From Nitrospirota bacterium (lineage in GTDB: Bacteria > Nitrospirota > Nitrospiria > Nitrospirales > Nitrospiraceae): DNA of 46,281 nt. The notes beneath the pieces were generated by a model that saw only the letters and a program-made list of their open reading frames with translations, did no database searches and had not been told where the DNA came from. Of the stretch, positions 26,985-36,687 are shown in pieces (position 1 is the first letter of the stretch; every line of letters begins with the position of its first letter). A program made the position numbers and the translations under genes. The DNA lies in contig VBOJ01000074.1 in the NCBI GenBank assembly GCA_005877775.1, positions 1 to 46,281 on the forward strand, written 5' to 3'.

Positions 26985-27170
26985 TGCCTGCTCCCCGTTG
27001 GCCGCCGGGAATCTGACAGAGCGTGTAGCCAACAATAAGAGCGGAACACACCTGGCCCATTGGTGCTCAGTAAGACCCAGGGTCGGCATCATCTGGCAAG
27101 CAGTCACCGAGATGTTCACACGGTCTAGGTAGGTCACGAAACTGATGATCAAGAGGAAGGCCAGGATCAC
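26985..27170 (-). pseudogene. Decayed N-terminal fragment of an MFS transporter (ACS-family-like)
   Basis: VILAFLLIISFVTYLDRVNISVTACQMMPTLGLTEHQ in one frame, continuing as MGQVCSALIVGYTLCQIPGGQ in another frame, then a stop. Confidence 0.72.
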
Positions 27171-30100
27171 CTATTTGACACGAGAGAAGGAAGGGATCGC
27201 CACCGCGGTTCCAAGAGAAGGAGCGAACGCTCGTCCAAGGGCGATCATTCTTGGTCTTGTCGCCATTCTTCTCCTCGGTGTGGTCACAGCCTTCACCCTC
27301 CCGTATTTTCTAGGTCCCGACTACATCCAGAGCTTTTTCCTCCAACAGATAGAACAGAGCCTAGGCCGAAAAATAGAGGTCGGGCAGGCTCGCCTGAAGG
27401 TTTTTCCCCGCATCCAGCTCGTGTTGTTCCAAGTGGTGGTCCGAGACCTGGACCCTTCGCGAGTCTTCCTCAAGGCAAAACGGTGCGATCTGGTCCTGCG
27501 CATCCTGCCGCTCTTACGCCAGCGAGTGGTCGGCAAACGATTAACCATTGAAGAACTCCAGGTGGAACTGCGGCGCGATCAGAACGGGCACTGGAACTTC
27601 CTTTCGTTCCCAGACACAGGGGGAACCAAGGACCAGGCGGATGGCAATCCGCTCGCGTGGTTGCTGCTTGTCCGCGAGACGACCCTGATCAACGGGGAAG
27701 TCACCCTTGTCGACGAGTCCCGCCCTGACGGAGTCCGCTCCATCCGCATGAGCGCAGTGGACGCGGTGACCTCGGTCCGACCGGACGGCAACCGGGCCGA
27801 CGTGCAGGTGTCCGCAATGATCCCCGACACCCAAGGCGTGTCCGCCCTGTCGCTCGCCGGGAGAGTCATCCGGACCGAGCCTCCCCTCAGGATGGCTCAG
27901 GAGGATGCCACAAGAGCAGTCCCGGTCTTCCAGTTCGAAGGCACTACCCAGGCAACGAACATACACCTTCGACAGGTCGCGGATTTTTTCGGTCCACGAC
28001 CGGTTCCGGATCGAATCCGGGGTTCGGCGAACCTTCGCGGTCTGATCAGGGTGGTACCAGGCGTGGCCGGATACGACATGGTCCTCTCCGAGATGAAGGC
28101 CAATTTTGAGCACTTGTCACTCAGCGGGCAGGCCAGCGTCTCAGGCTTGATGACCGCTCAGCCCACGTTTTCGCTCACCTTCTCATCGTCCGCGTTGGGA
28201 CTGGACGATCTGCTGAATCTGGTTCCGGCTCAGTGGGTCCATCCCCAACTGCCGACCATCATCAAAGAGCGGGAGATCAAGGGGACGGTGGAAGCGGTTT
28301 CTGCCACGATTACCGGTTCTGCATCCCCCCAAATCCGGCTATCGCTGATCGGTGAGTTCCGCGTCCAGCAAGGCCACGTGCTCGTGGGGCGGGATCAAAC
28401 GCCGGCACAGAACCTGTCTGGCACGGTGTTCATCGAGCCGGGCCGAATCAGGGTGGCGGACATGACCGGCGGGTACGGGCCGATGCGGGTCAGTTCAGGA
28501 AAAGCCTTGGTGTCGTTCCTCGATGCCGGCCCTTGGTTGGAAATGGAGTTGACGGGAGACATGGCGGCCGCCGATCTGGTTGCTCTCCTCGCCAAGACGG
28601 TCCCATCCGAGCGTCTGTCACATGCCTTGGCAGAGTTGCGGGAGGTTGAGGGTATCGCGTTCCCGACCTTCCGGATCGTGGGCCCCCTCAACAAACCGGC
28701 GGAGGTGACGTTCGCCGGAGGAGAGTTTGTCGCACGAAACATCAGCTTCCGTAGTCCTGCCCTGCCGGATCCTGTCCTAGGCCTGCACGGTCGTCTGCTG
28801 CTCTCCCCGAACGGTACGGAATTCGACAAGTTGGGCGGCCAATTTGGACAGACCCGGTTTGAGGTCCAGGGAACGATCGCAGGCGGCAAGTTGAGCACCT
28901 TCCAGGGGTTCACCGTGCGAGCCAGAACCGATGCGAGCCAACTAGTTCAACTGTTGCCCACGGGACCACCCCTCGAATCGGTCTTGCAGGGAACCATCGG
29001 CGTAGCCGCCGTGCTGACGGGACCGACGAGTGCCCCGCAAATTCAAGGCGAGTTGGGGTTGACCGACGCCAAGCTGGTTCTGCCGGGCATCGGCGAGAAG
29101 CCGGCGGGCGCGCCAACTTCGATCGAATTCGATGGAACGCTTTCCCGCGACGCGACGCTCTGGACGGGCCGAGGGGAAGTGGTGCTTCCTTCGCTACGGC
29201 TTGCCGCGAAAGGGAAGATGCAGCTCGGCAGACAGTTCGGTCTCGAAGGAGCGCTGGTTACCGGTCCCATTTCCCTGGCGTCGTTGCCGGACTGGATCAC
29301 GCTGGAAGGACTCGAAGCCGGCACTCTGGAAATCTCGCTCGACGTCAAGGGGCAGGGGAAGGATTGGAGAACATGGCAGACCACCGGCTGGGTCGCGCTG
29401 ACGAATGGGCTCTTCCTAGACAAGAGGCTGGATGGCCCGGTGAAGGATCTCTACCTGCGTCTCAAACTGGTGCGCAACGGAGCCGAGCTGAAGCGGCTGA
29501 CGTTCCGGGTCAATGAGAGCGATGCCAGCCTGTCCGGAGTCATCAGGAACTGGCACACGAGACCAACCATTACGATGAAAGTCGAATCGTCCCAGCTCGA
29601 CATTGATCTGTTGATCCCGAAAGGCGCTCGATCTCGTCTTCGAGACATGCTGGAAACCCTTGCCGAGTCAACCCGGCTGGTTGCGACGGTCAGCGTCGAT
29701 CGGGGGGCATATAAACAGTTTCTCTTCTCGAACCTGTCCTGTCGGGTTAACATCGGTGACGGCGTGCTTGATGTGGATCGGATCAGCGGGCACTCCGATG
29801 GAGGGAACATCGCCGGCCGTCTCGTCCTGCAGCTCCCGAAACAGAAACCCGCCGACGCCGAAGTGTCGGTCCGGCTCACCGGGGTACCCTTCGAAGAGTT
29901 CACGCATCTCTTCGGCACCAAGGAGCACCTCATCGTGGGGGATCTCCGACTCTCAGGCACCCTGCGTGGAAACGGTCGCGACCCACAAGGGGTCCCCCAC
30001 AGTCTGAGCGGCAGGACGAATCTCCTGATCGAGCAGGGGCGGATTCTGCAGTCCAAGGTCATCTGGAAGATCCTGGGCATCCTGAACCTCCCGGCGCTGC

Positions 30101-30588
30101 TCCAAGGGCAGGTAGATGTGGAGAAGGACGGGCTGCCGTTCGACAAGATCTCGGCCACGATCCTGGTCAGGAACGGACGAATTGAATCGGAGAATATCGC
30201 CGTGAACAGCCCGGTCCTCAAGATTACAGCGGCCGGCAACTATGACTTGCCAACCGACCAATTGGATTTCGTCGTGGCGGTCAGTCCTTTCGGGTCGTAT
30301 TCGCAACTCCTCAAGAGCATCCCTCTGTTCGGGAAACTGTTAGCCGGTGACCGCAAGGGGCTCGCCACAGCTCTCTTTCAGGTGAAAGGGCCACTCCAGG
30401 AGCCGGATGTCACGTACATGCCGCTTCGGTCCTTGGCGGCCGGCTTGAGCGGGCTGGCCCAGCTCGCCCTCGACGTGCTGAAGAATACGCTGATGCTGCC
30501 AAAAGAAATGATCGAATCAAGCGACAATGAAGCACCTGTTCCAGAGACGAGCCAGACGCCAGAATTATCAGCGCCGCCTTCGCCTTGA
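27145..30588 (+). CDS. Large AsmA-family protein; start uncertain (possible TTG at 27175)
   Basis: N-terminal TM IILGLVAILLLGVVTAFTLPYF, then SLGRKIEVGQARLKVFPRIQLVLFQVVVRD (AsmA N-terminus) and a long beta-rich repeat region; C-terminal region ILNLPALLQGQVDVEKDGLPFDKISATILVRNGRIESENI typical of AsmA-like proteins. Confidence 0.85.
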   Translation: MIKRKARITYLTREKEGIATAVPREGANARPRAIILGLVAILLLGVVTAFTLPYFLGPDYIQSFFLQQIEQSLGRKIEVGQARLKVFPRIQLVLFQVVVRDLDPSRVFLKAKRCDLVLRILPLLRQRVVGKRLTIEELQVELRRDQNGHWNFLSFPDTGGTKDQADGNPLAWLLLVRETTLINGEVTLVDESRPDGVRSIRMSAVDAVTSVRPDGNRADVQVSAMIPDTQGVSALSLAGRVIRTEPPLRMAQEDATRAVPVFQFEGTTQATNIHLRQVADFFGPRPVPDRIRGSANLRGLIRVVPGVAGYDMVLSEMKANFEHLSLSGQASVSGLMTAQPTFSLTFSSSALGLDDLLNLVPAQWVHPQLPTIIKEREIKGTVEAVSATITGSASPQIRLSLIGEFRVQQGHVLVGRDQTPAQNLSGTVFIEPGRIRVADMTGGYGPMRVSSGKALVSFLDAGPWLEMELTGDMAAADLVALLAKTVPSERLSHALAELREVEGIAFPTFRIVGPLNKPAEVTFAGGEFVARNISFRSPALPDPVLGLHGRLLLSPNGTEFDKLGGQFGQTRFEVQGTIAGGKLSTFQGFTVRARTDASQLVQLLPTGPPLESVLQGTIGVAAVLTGPTSAPQIQGELGLTDAKLVLPGIGEKPAGAPTSIEFDGTLSRDATLWTGRGEVVLPSLRLAAKGKMQLGRQFGLEGALVTGPISLASLPDWITLEGLEAGTLEISLDVKGQGKDWRTWQTTGWVALTNGLFLDKRLDGPVKDLYLRLKLVRNGAELKRLTFRVNESDASLSGVIRNWHTRPTITMKVESSQLDIDLLIPKGARSRLRDMLETLAESTRLVATVSVDRGAYKQFLFSNLSCRVNIGDGVLDVDRISGHSDGGNIAGRLVLQLPKQKPADAEVSVRLTGVPFEEFTHLFGTKEHLIVGDLRLSGTLRGNGRDPQGVPHSLSGRTNLLIEQGRILQSKVIWKILGILNLPALLQGQVDVEKDGLPFDKISATILVRNGRIESENIAVNSPVLKITAAGNYDLPTDQLDFVVAVSPFGSYSQLLKSIPLFGKLLAGDRKGLATALFQVKGPLQEPDVTYMPLRSLAAGLSGLAQLALDVLKNTLMLPKEMIESSDNEAPVPETSQTPELSAPPSP

Positions 30589-30649
30589 CCCTCCCTGCAC
30601 CCCGTGATAGCATCATCATAGGCAAACATCTCTACTGAGTCTTCTACGT

Positions 30650-31807
30650 ATGCTGATCGTCAAGGGAGACAGCCTGACAACTGTGGACCGGGCCACGCTC
30701 ATGATCGCCGCCAGCGAATCCGACTCCAACCTCTACTATGTGACGCGGTTCATCGCCCCGGATCCGTTCATTTTTCTTGAGGTCAAGGGAGAACGGATGG
30801 TGGTGATGAGCGATCTCGAGGTTGATCGCGCGCGCAGCCAGGCCGCTGTTGACCGCGTGCTATCCTATTCGGAGATCGAAGCCCAAGTGCGCGCGCAGGG
30901 AGTGTCTGATCCCGGCATGGTCGAGATCGTCCACGCCGTGCTGCAAGCTCATGGCATCAAACGGCTGTTGGTGCCGAGCAATTTCCCGTATGGTCAGGCC
31001 GCCAAGCTCCAGGAACTCGGCTATCAGCTCGAAAGCTGGCCGGAGCCGTTCTTTGAACGCCGCGCGATCAAGACCGAAGAAGAAGTCCGCTACATTGAAG
31101 CCAGCCAGCGCGCAACGGAAGCGGCAGTGGCAACCGCCCACAAGACATTGCGCGCTGCCTCCCCTCGGAACGGCGTGCTGTGGCTGGACGGTGAGACACT
31201 GACATCGGAACGGATCAAGAAACTGATCAATGTGAAGCTGATGGAGCTGGACTGCGTGGCTCAACACACGATCGTTGCGGGAGGGGAGCAAGCCTGCGAT
31301 CCCCATCATGAAGGAAGCGGCCCGCTGCCAGTGGATCGCAGCATCATTTTCGACGTATTTCCGCGCTCCGGCCAGACCCGCTACTTCGCCGACATGTCCC
31401 GGACCGTGGTCAGAGGGACACCCTCTCCTGAACTGAAGCGTCTGTATCAAACCGTGAAGGATGCTCAGGAAGTGGCGATCTCGGAAATTCGCGACGGCGC
31501 GGATGGGACCAAAATCCACCAGGGGATCTGCGATCGCTTCGAAGCCGCCGGTTATAAAACCGGCTTGGTCAACGGACGCATGCAAGGCTATTTTCATGGA
31601 ACCGGGCACGGCGTCGGCTTGGACATTCATGAGGCCCCACGCATCAGCCGCAAGGGCTCCTTCCTTCAGGAAGGCCAGATTGTGACCGTGGAGCCGGGGC
31701 TGTACTACCCCGGCCTGGGGGCGGTCCGGATCGAAGACATGGTCTTCGTCACCAAGGATGGCTGTCGCAATCTGACCAATTTTCCGAAAACCTTCGAGTT
31801 GGATTGA
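30650..31807 (+). CDS. M24-family metallopeptidase (Xaa-Pro aminopeptidase-like)
   Basis: FDVFPRSGQTRYFADMSRTVV, GTGHGVGLDIHEAPRI, VTVEPGLYYPGLGAVRIEDM. Confidence 0.92.
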   Translation: MLIVKGDSLTTVDRATLMIAASESDSNLYYVTRFIAPDPFIFLEVKGERMVVMSDLEVDRARSQAAVDRVLSYSEIEAQVRAQGVSDPGMVEIVHAVLQAHGIKRLLVPSNFPYGQAAKLQELGYQLESWPEPFFERRAIKTEEEVRYIEASQRATEAAVATAHKTLRAASPRNGVLWLDGETLTSERIKKLINVKLMELDCVAQHTIVAGGEQACDPHHEGSGPLPVDRSIIFDVFPRSGQTRYFADMSRTVVRGTPSPELKRLYQTVKDAQEVAISEIRDGADGTKIHQGICDRFEAAGYKTGLVNGRMQGYFHGTGHGVGLDIHEAPRISRKGSFLQEGQIVTVEPGLYYPGLGAVRIEDMVFVTKDGCRNLTNFPKTFELD

Positions 31808-31822
31808 CAGCCACAGGACTGC

Positions 31823-31888
31823 GTGCTGAGGACGAAGGTTCGCACAGACTGACTAAGCGATTTTGCCGTCCACACCTTCGCTCAGCAC
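31823..31888. repeat. Intergenic hairpin of GTGCTGAG units
   Basis: GTGCTGAGgaCGAAGGT (31823-31839) pairs with ACCTTCGCTCAGCAC (31874-31888). Confidence 0.75.
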
Positions 31889-31915
31889 TCATCGCTCTGC
31901 ACTCAGCCGTGACGT

Positions 31916-32902
31916 ATGCGTCTAACCTTTGCCATCACCCGCTGGAATCCCGAAACGGATACCCACCTCCACGAGGAAGACTATCGCCTCGAGGTCAGTC
32001 GGGGGATGACCGTCCTGGACGCCTTGATCCGCATCAAGAACGAGCAGGATGGGACCCTGTCGCTGCGGTATTCCTGCCGGTCTGCGATCTGCGGCTCCTG
32101 CGCAATGGAGATCAACGGGACGGAGAAACTGGCCTGCCGGACCTCGGTCCGGAAGGAATGGGAACGTCACGGGCAAATCGCGGTGGCGCCTCTGCGCAAT
32201 CTCCCGGTCATCAAGGACCTGGTGGTGGACATGTCCTCTTTTTGGGGGAAAATCCGAGGAGTGACCCCGTGGCTGTCAACGATCCCACGGGCCGAGATCG
32301 AGCAGGCGGCCGGTCAACTGACCCTGTCGCCCGGAAGCTATCAGTTCCACAACGTGGATGCCTGTATCATGTGCGGGGCCTGCGTCGCAGCCTGCACGAC
32401 ACATGAAGTGTCGGAAGGGTTTCTCGGACCGGCGGCGCTGGCCAAGGCGGACCGGTTTTTGGCCGACCCCCGCGAGCCCGTAGCGTCCAAGCGGATGCGG
32501 CTGACCGAATTGGAAAAAGACAACGGGATCTGGGATTGCGTGCGCTGCAACTTCTGCGTCCAGGTCTGCCCAAAGGACGTGGGGCCACTGGAAGCGATCA
32601 TCCGTCTGCGGCGCGCGACCATCGGCGCGGGGCTTGTGTCCAGCGGCGGGGCCCGGCACGTCACCGGCTTCGCCGACATCGTTGAACGCGAGGGACGGCT
32701 CAATGAGGCCCTCATGCCGCTCAAGATCGCCCGCTTCAACCTCAGACGGATGCTGAGCGTGATCCCGTTGGGGATCAAGATGTTCGTCAAAGGCAAGATT
32801 CCAAACCCGTTCGCTCGTCCCATTCCCGGCATCGGCCAGGTTCGCGCGATCTTCAATGCGCTGAGAGATGCCACCCGCGTGCCAGGCAGGACCCATCCGT
32901 GA
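31916..32902 (+). CDS. sdhB: Succinate dehydrogenase/fumarate reductase iron-sulfur subunit-like protein
   Basis: CRSAICGSCAMEINGTEKLAC (2Fe-2S), CIMCGACVAAC and CVRCNFCVQVCPKDV (Fe-S clusters). Confidence 0.88.
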   Translation: MRLTFAITRWNPETDTHLHEEDYRLEVSRGMTVLDALIRIKNEQDGTLSLRYSCRSAICGSCAMEINGTEKLACRTSVRKEWERHGQIAVAPLRNLPVIKDLVVDMSSFWGKIRGVTPWLSTIPRAEIEQAAGQLTLSPGSYQFHNVDACIMCGACVAACTTHEVSEGFLGPAALAKADRFLADPREPVASKRMRLTELEKDNGIWDCVRCNFCVQVCPKDVGPLEAIIRLRRATIGAGLVSSGGARHVTGFADIVEREGRLNEALMPLKIARFNLRRMLSVIPLGIKMFVKGKIPNPFARPIPGIGQVRAIFNALRDATRVPGRTHP

Positions 32903-33339
32903 CGCACCGGTTCACGTTTCTGGAAGATGTCGCGCTGGCGGACACCGCCTTTCAGGCCAGCGGCGACTCTCCTTCCGAACTCATTCTGGCCGCCACGCAG
33001 GCCGTCATCGAGACCATGGTCAATCCCGATACGGTCTCCCCGCGATGGCACCGGACAATCGAACACCAGGCTCCCGACCTGCCATCATTGCTCTTCGACT
33101 GGCTGTCGGACATCGTCTATCTCAAAGATGCCCACGGGGTGGTATTCCACGAAGCCACCGCGGTCGTGACCGAGGATCGGCCCCACGGAGGGTGGAACGC
33201 TCGCGGCCACCTGACAGGGGAAACGGTTGACCCCAGCCGCCACGAACTGCGAGCCGATGTGAAAGCCGTGACTAAGCACCTTTATGAGGTGCGGCGGGAC
33301 GATGACCACTGGATCGCGCGGGTGGTGCTCGACATTTAA
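32899..33339 (+). CDS. Archease
   Basis: FLEDVALADTAFQASGDSPSELILAATQAVIETM, LLFDWLSDIVYL, VKAVTKHLYEV, C-terminal VVLDI. Confidence 0.85.
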   Translation: MTHRFTFLEDVALADTAFQASGDSPSELILAATQAVIETMVNPDTVSPRWHRTIEHQAPDLPSLLFDWLSDIVYLKDAHGVVFHEATAVVTEDRPHGGWNARGHLTGETVDPSRHELRADVKAVTKHLYEVRRDDDHWIARVVLDI

Positions 33340-33354
33340 TGCAGGCATGCAGGC

Positions 33355-34806
33355 ATGAAACTGAGTACGAGCATGACCCTGAACCGCATCACGGACGAGG
33401 TCTGGGAGATCCCCGCCTCCGAGAAAGCCGGCATGCTGGTGCCGGCCCGCATCTATGCGACTGAACAAATCCTGTCCACGATGGACAGCGGCGTGTTCGA
33501 GCAGGTGACCAACGTCGCCTGCCTCCCCGGGATTCGACGCTACGCTCTCTGCATGCCGGACGGGCATTGGGGGTACGGCTTTCCGATCGGCGGGGTGGCC
33601 GCGTTCGATACACTTGACGGCGTCATCTCACCTGGCGGTGTTGGATACGATATCAACTGCGGCATGCGCTTGATCCGGACGGACCTGACCTTGGCAGACG
33701 TACGGCCTCGACTGGAACAGCTCATGACGGAGCTGTTTCGGCGGGTTCCGGCCGGCGTCGGCTCGAAAGGGTTCGTCCGGTTGGACCGGCGGAAGTTCGA
33801 GGAGATCATGCGCAAGGGCGCCCGATGGTGCATCGACCAGGGATACGGCTGGCACGAGGATCTTAGCCGAATCGAAGAGCAGGGTTGTATTCCGGGAGCC
33901 GATCCTTCGAAGGTCAGCGATCGGGCGGTGGAGCGGGGCATCAGCCAGCTCGGCACCCTGGGGTCCGGCAACCACTACCTGGAAGTGCAAGTCGCCTCCA
34001 ACGACCGGATCTTCGATCCGCAGACAGCGGCCGCGCTGGGGATTACCGGGCACGATCAGATCGTGGTGATGGTGCACTGTGGATCGCGCGGATTCGGTCA
34101 TCAGGTCGCCAGTGACTATCTCAAGGTGTTTGAAAAAGCCATGCGGCGGTACGGCATCGCGGTCAAAGATCAGCAACTGGCCTGCGCGCCGTTCCGATCG
34201 CCAGAAGGCCAGGACTACTTCGCGGGGATGAATTGTGCTGCCAACAGCGCCTTTGCGAATCGGCAGGTGATCACGCACCAGGTCCGGGAGGCGTTCAGCT
34301 CCGTCTTCGGCCGTCCCGCTGAGTCGCTCGGCATGAACGTCGTGTACGATGTGGCGCATAATATCGCGAAGGTCGAGCGGTACGCAGAAGGCGAGTTAGT
34401 CGTGCATCGAAAGGGGGCCACGAGAGCGTTCGGACCGGGACGTCCGGAATTATCGGATCGATACCGAGAGGTCGGGCAACCAGTGATCTGCGGAGGTTCA
34501 ATGGAAACCGGCTCTTATCTCTTGGTCGGAACGGACCAAGCTATGCGCGACACCTTCGGATCCACAATGCACGGGTCTGGACGGACCATGTCCCGAGCGC
34601 AGGCCAAGAGATCGGTCAGAGGGGAGCAGCTCAAACAGCAGATGGCGCAACGCGGGATTATCGTGAAGGCGGTCTCCATGTCCGGGCTTGCCGAGGAGGC
34701 CGGGTTCGCTTATAAGAATATTGCGGATGTGGTGGAGACAGTGGAGCGTGCCGGCATCACGAAAAAGGTCGCAGAGTTACGACCAATTGGCAATATTAAG
34801 GGTTGA
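33355..34806 (+). CDS. rtcB: RNA-splicing ligase RtcB
   Basis: MPDGHWGYGFPIGGVAAFD, GGVGYDINCGMRLI, LGTLGSGNHYLEVQ, VHCGSRGFGHQ, MNCAANSAFANRQ, YDVAHNIAK. Confidence 0.96.
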   Translation: MKLSTSMTLNRITDEVWEIPASEKAGMLVPARIYATEQILSTMDSGVFEQVTNVACLPGIRRYALCMPDGHWGYGFPIGGVAAFDTLDGVISPGGVGYDINCGMRLIRTDLTLADVRPRLEQLMTELFRRVPAGVGSKGFVRLDRRKFEEIMRKGARWCIDQGYGWHEDLSRIEEQGCIPGADPSKVSDRAVERGISQLGTLGSGNHYLEVQVASNDRIFDPQTAAALGITGHDQIVVMVHCGSRGFGHQVASDYLKVFEKAMRRYGIAVKDQQLACAPFRSPEGQDYFAGMNCAANSAFANRQVITHQVREAFSSVFGRPAESLGMNVVYDVAHNIAKVERYAEGELVVHRKGATRAFGPGRPELSDRYREVGQPVICGGSMETGSYLLVGTDQAMRDTFGSTMHGSGRTMSRAQAKRSVRGEQLKQQMAQRGIIVKAVSMSGLAEEAGFAYKNIADVVETVERAGITKKVAELRPIGNIKG

Positions 34807-34831
34807 TGAGAGCCTCGGGGAGGCAGAGGTC

Positions 34832-35329
34832 GTGAATACAAGACGGTTTAGAACGACAACCTGGTGCTTCACGTGGTTGATGACAAGCTTGCTCTTGGTC
34901 ATGCCCCAAACTGTCATGGGAGACCCGATGCTCCGCAAGCTCGAGTGTGTCACCATCCAAGCCGCCGTCATGGAGTCGGGCGCATCCTTTGGGATTACGA
35001 CCGAAACCCTGCGCGCGGCACTCCTCGCCGGAATCAAGGCAAAACTCCCGCGCCTCAAAGTTGACCCCTCCTGCTCCAACCGAATTTATTTTAAAGTGTT
35101 CATGCAAAATATCGCCGCAGGAAACTTCGACGGATTCGCCGGACATGTCGCCTTCGATGTCCGGCGCAAGGCCACGTTTACCGACACGTCAGAGCCTATT
35201 GATGCCCGCGCGTTCGACCTCGAATCCTACATACACGGGACCCGCGATAAAGCCAAAACCAGCGTGCTTGATCAGCTCAACAGCCACTTGGCGCAATTTG
35301 CGGCCGACTACGCGGCTGCGAATCCGTGA
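34832..35329 (+). CDS. Secreted hypothetical protein (GTG start)
   Basis: Signal peptide TTTWCFTWLMTSLLLVMPQTVMG after GTG at 34832; coherent ORF downstream. Confidence 0.55.
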   Translation: MNTRRFRTTTWCFTWLMTSLLLVMPQTVMGDPMLRKLECVTIQAAVMESGASFGITTETLRAALLAGIKAKLPRLKVDPSCSNRIYFKVFMQNIAAGNFDGFAGHVAFDVRRKATFTDTSEPIDARAFDLESYIHGTRDKAKTSVLDQLNSHLAQFAADYAAANP

Positions 35330-35419
35330 ACGCGAGACATTGTGTCCGCAGAGGCGGTCGCAGCTCCAGGAGAAGGCGAATAGGACTGTCGGTCATTCTG
35401 ACGGAGGGTTGAAGTTCTG

Positions 35420-35746
35420 ATGGAATTGCGCAAGTACCCGCGCTTTCCGGTCCAATTCCGAAGCTCCTTCTCATCGGCCCAGGTAGTCGGAGGAGAGGGG
35501 AAAGGGATTGACCTCTCATTACGAGGGTGTAGGGTTGAAAGCAACACGGAAGTCCAACCAGGCGCGAATCTGGTGCTGCGGATCTACATGCCTGGGCACG
35601 ATTCACCGATAGAAGTCGATGTGGCAACCGTTCGGTGGACACGGGGGAAGCAGTTCGGCCTTGAATTCATGAACATACGGACTGAAGAAAGGGAGCGACT
35701 ACGCCAAGTGGTCAGAGATATCGAATTAAGTGTTCGTCTCACCTGA
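35420..35746 (+). CDS. PilZ-domain protein
   Basis: RKYPR (RxxxR), DLSLRG (DxSxxG), VRWTRGKQFGLEF. Confidence 0.87.
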   Translation: MELRKYPRFPVQFRSSFSSAQVVGGEGKGIDLSLRGCRVESNTEVQPGANLVLRIYMPGHDSPIEVDVATVRWTRGKQFGLEFMNIRTEERERLRQVVRDIELSVRLT

Positions 35747-35870
35747 ATGAGCGCCGGCTTGTCCAAAGCCTTGAAGTGGATCCCAGTCGCTAAAGACATC
35801 AGGCGATGTCAGGAGCGCAGCCGGCACTCGGGCCTCTGATGGTGCCGGCTGGTGAGAAAGCGCAGAGTCT

Positions 35871-36110
35871 ATGGATCGTGAACAAATTGAACAACTTGGT
35901 GTCTGGGAAAGGCAGGTAGAGCTGTCGAAACTGTGGGCCCTGTTAACGACGCGGGTCTATCGTGTGAAAAACGAGAAGGGTTACAGCCCCCCGAAGGCGA
36001 AGGTCCGCAAGACGGAGTGGCCGGACTGTTGGCTCTATGTGGACGACGAAGGTTACCAACTTCTCGAGGAGGCAGACGTTCAGCGCTGGATGTTGGTCGA
36101 AACAGGCTGA
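35871..36110 (+). CDS. Small hypothetical protein
   Basis: 79-aa ORF with ordinary composition (MDREQIEQLGVWERQVELSKLW...); no recognised family. Confidence 0.45.
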   Translation: MDREQIEQLGVWERQVELSKLWALLTTRVYRVKNEKGYSPPKAKVRKTEWPDCWLYVDDEGYQLLEEADVQRWMLVETG

Positions 36111-36177
36111 TCGCCGAAATTCGGAGATCAGATCTCCGATAATTGAAACGTCGCTCACTCAATGAGGGAGGTGAAGT

Positions 36178-36405
36178 ATGGGACCGGGTATGAAGCGGAC
36201 TCCTATTGCCCGCAGCGCCGCCGCGCTCGGCGTTCTCTGTGGGCTGCTCGGCCTCCTGGCGGGATTGCTGGATCAGACATGGAAACTGGGAACCATCGGA
36301 TGGTTCACTGGGGGAGTCCTGCTGTTGCTGATCGCGCTATTCGTGCTCCTGGACGCCGCAGTCGCAATTCAGAAAGCCCGGATTATCGTCGTCCCCAAGA
36401 GCTAG
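36178..36405 (+). CDS. Small membrane protein
   Basis: Two TM segments (AALGVLCGLLGLLAGLL, IGWFTGGVLLLLIALFVLL); GGAGG-like RBS upstream (gaggtgaagtATG). Confidence 0.55.
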   Translation: MGPGMKRTPIARSAAALGVLCGLLGLLAGLLDQTWKLGTIGWFTGGVLLLLIALFVLLDAAVAIQKARIIVVPKS

Positions 36406-36468
36406 GGTCTGACTCCCTGGGAACTCAGGCCTCCCTGAAGACCACCCAGGGGCACGAGTGGCGTCAGT

Positions 36469-36687
36469 ATGAAACCGCAGAAGATCCAACGCTTCCAACC
36501 TCGAGTCCAAATTGTTTCTTTAGGAGGCGGTCTCGACGGAGAAGGAACGGTCACCGATCCGCTGCTTTACCGCAAATCTCCAGTGGGCCGCAGGCACTCG
36601 AGGAACCCTCCCGCCTTGGGAAGCTCCGGTGCGGTTCGGGCTCTGATGAATCCAGGCAACTCCTTCTTTGATCCTGGAGCAGTCTGA
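36469..36687 (+). pseudogene. Possible degraded PilZ-domain remnant
   Basis: KIQRFQPRVQIVSLGGGLDGEGTVTD resembles a PilZ N-terminus (RxxxR = RFQPR), but the expected LSxxG segment is replaced by PLLYRKS and no PilZ core follows. Confidence 0.3.
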
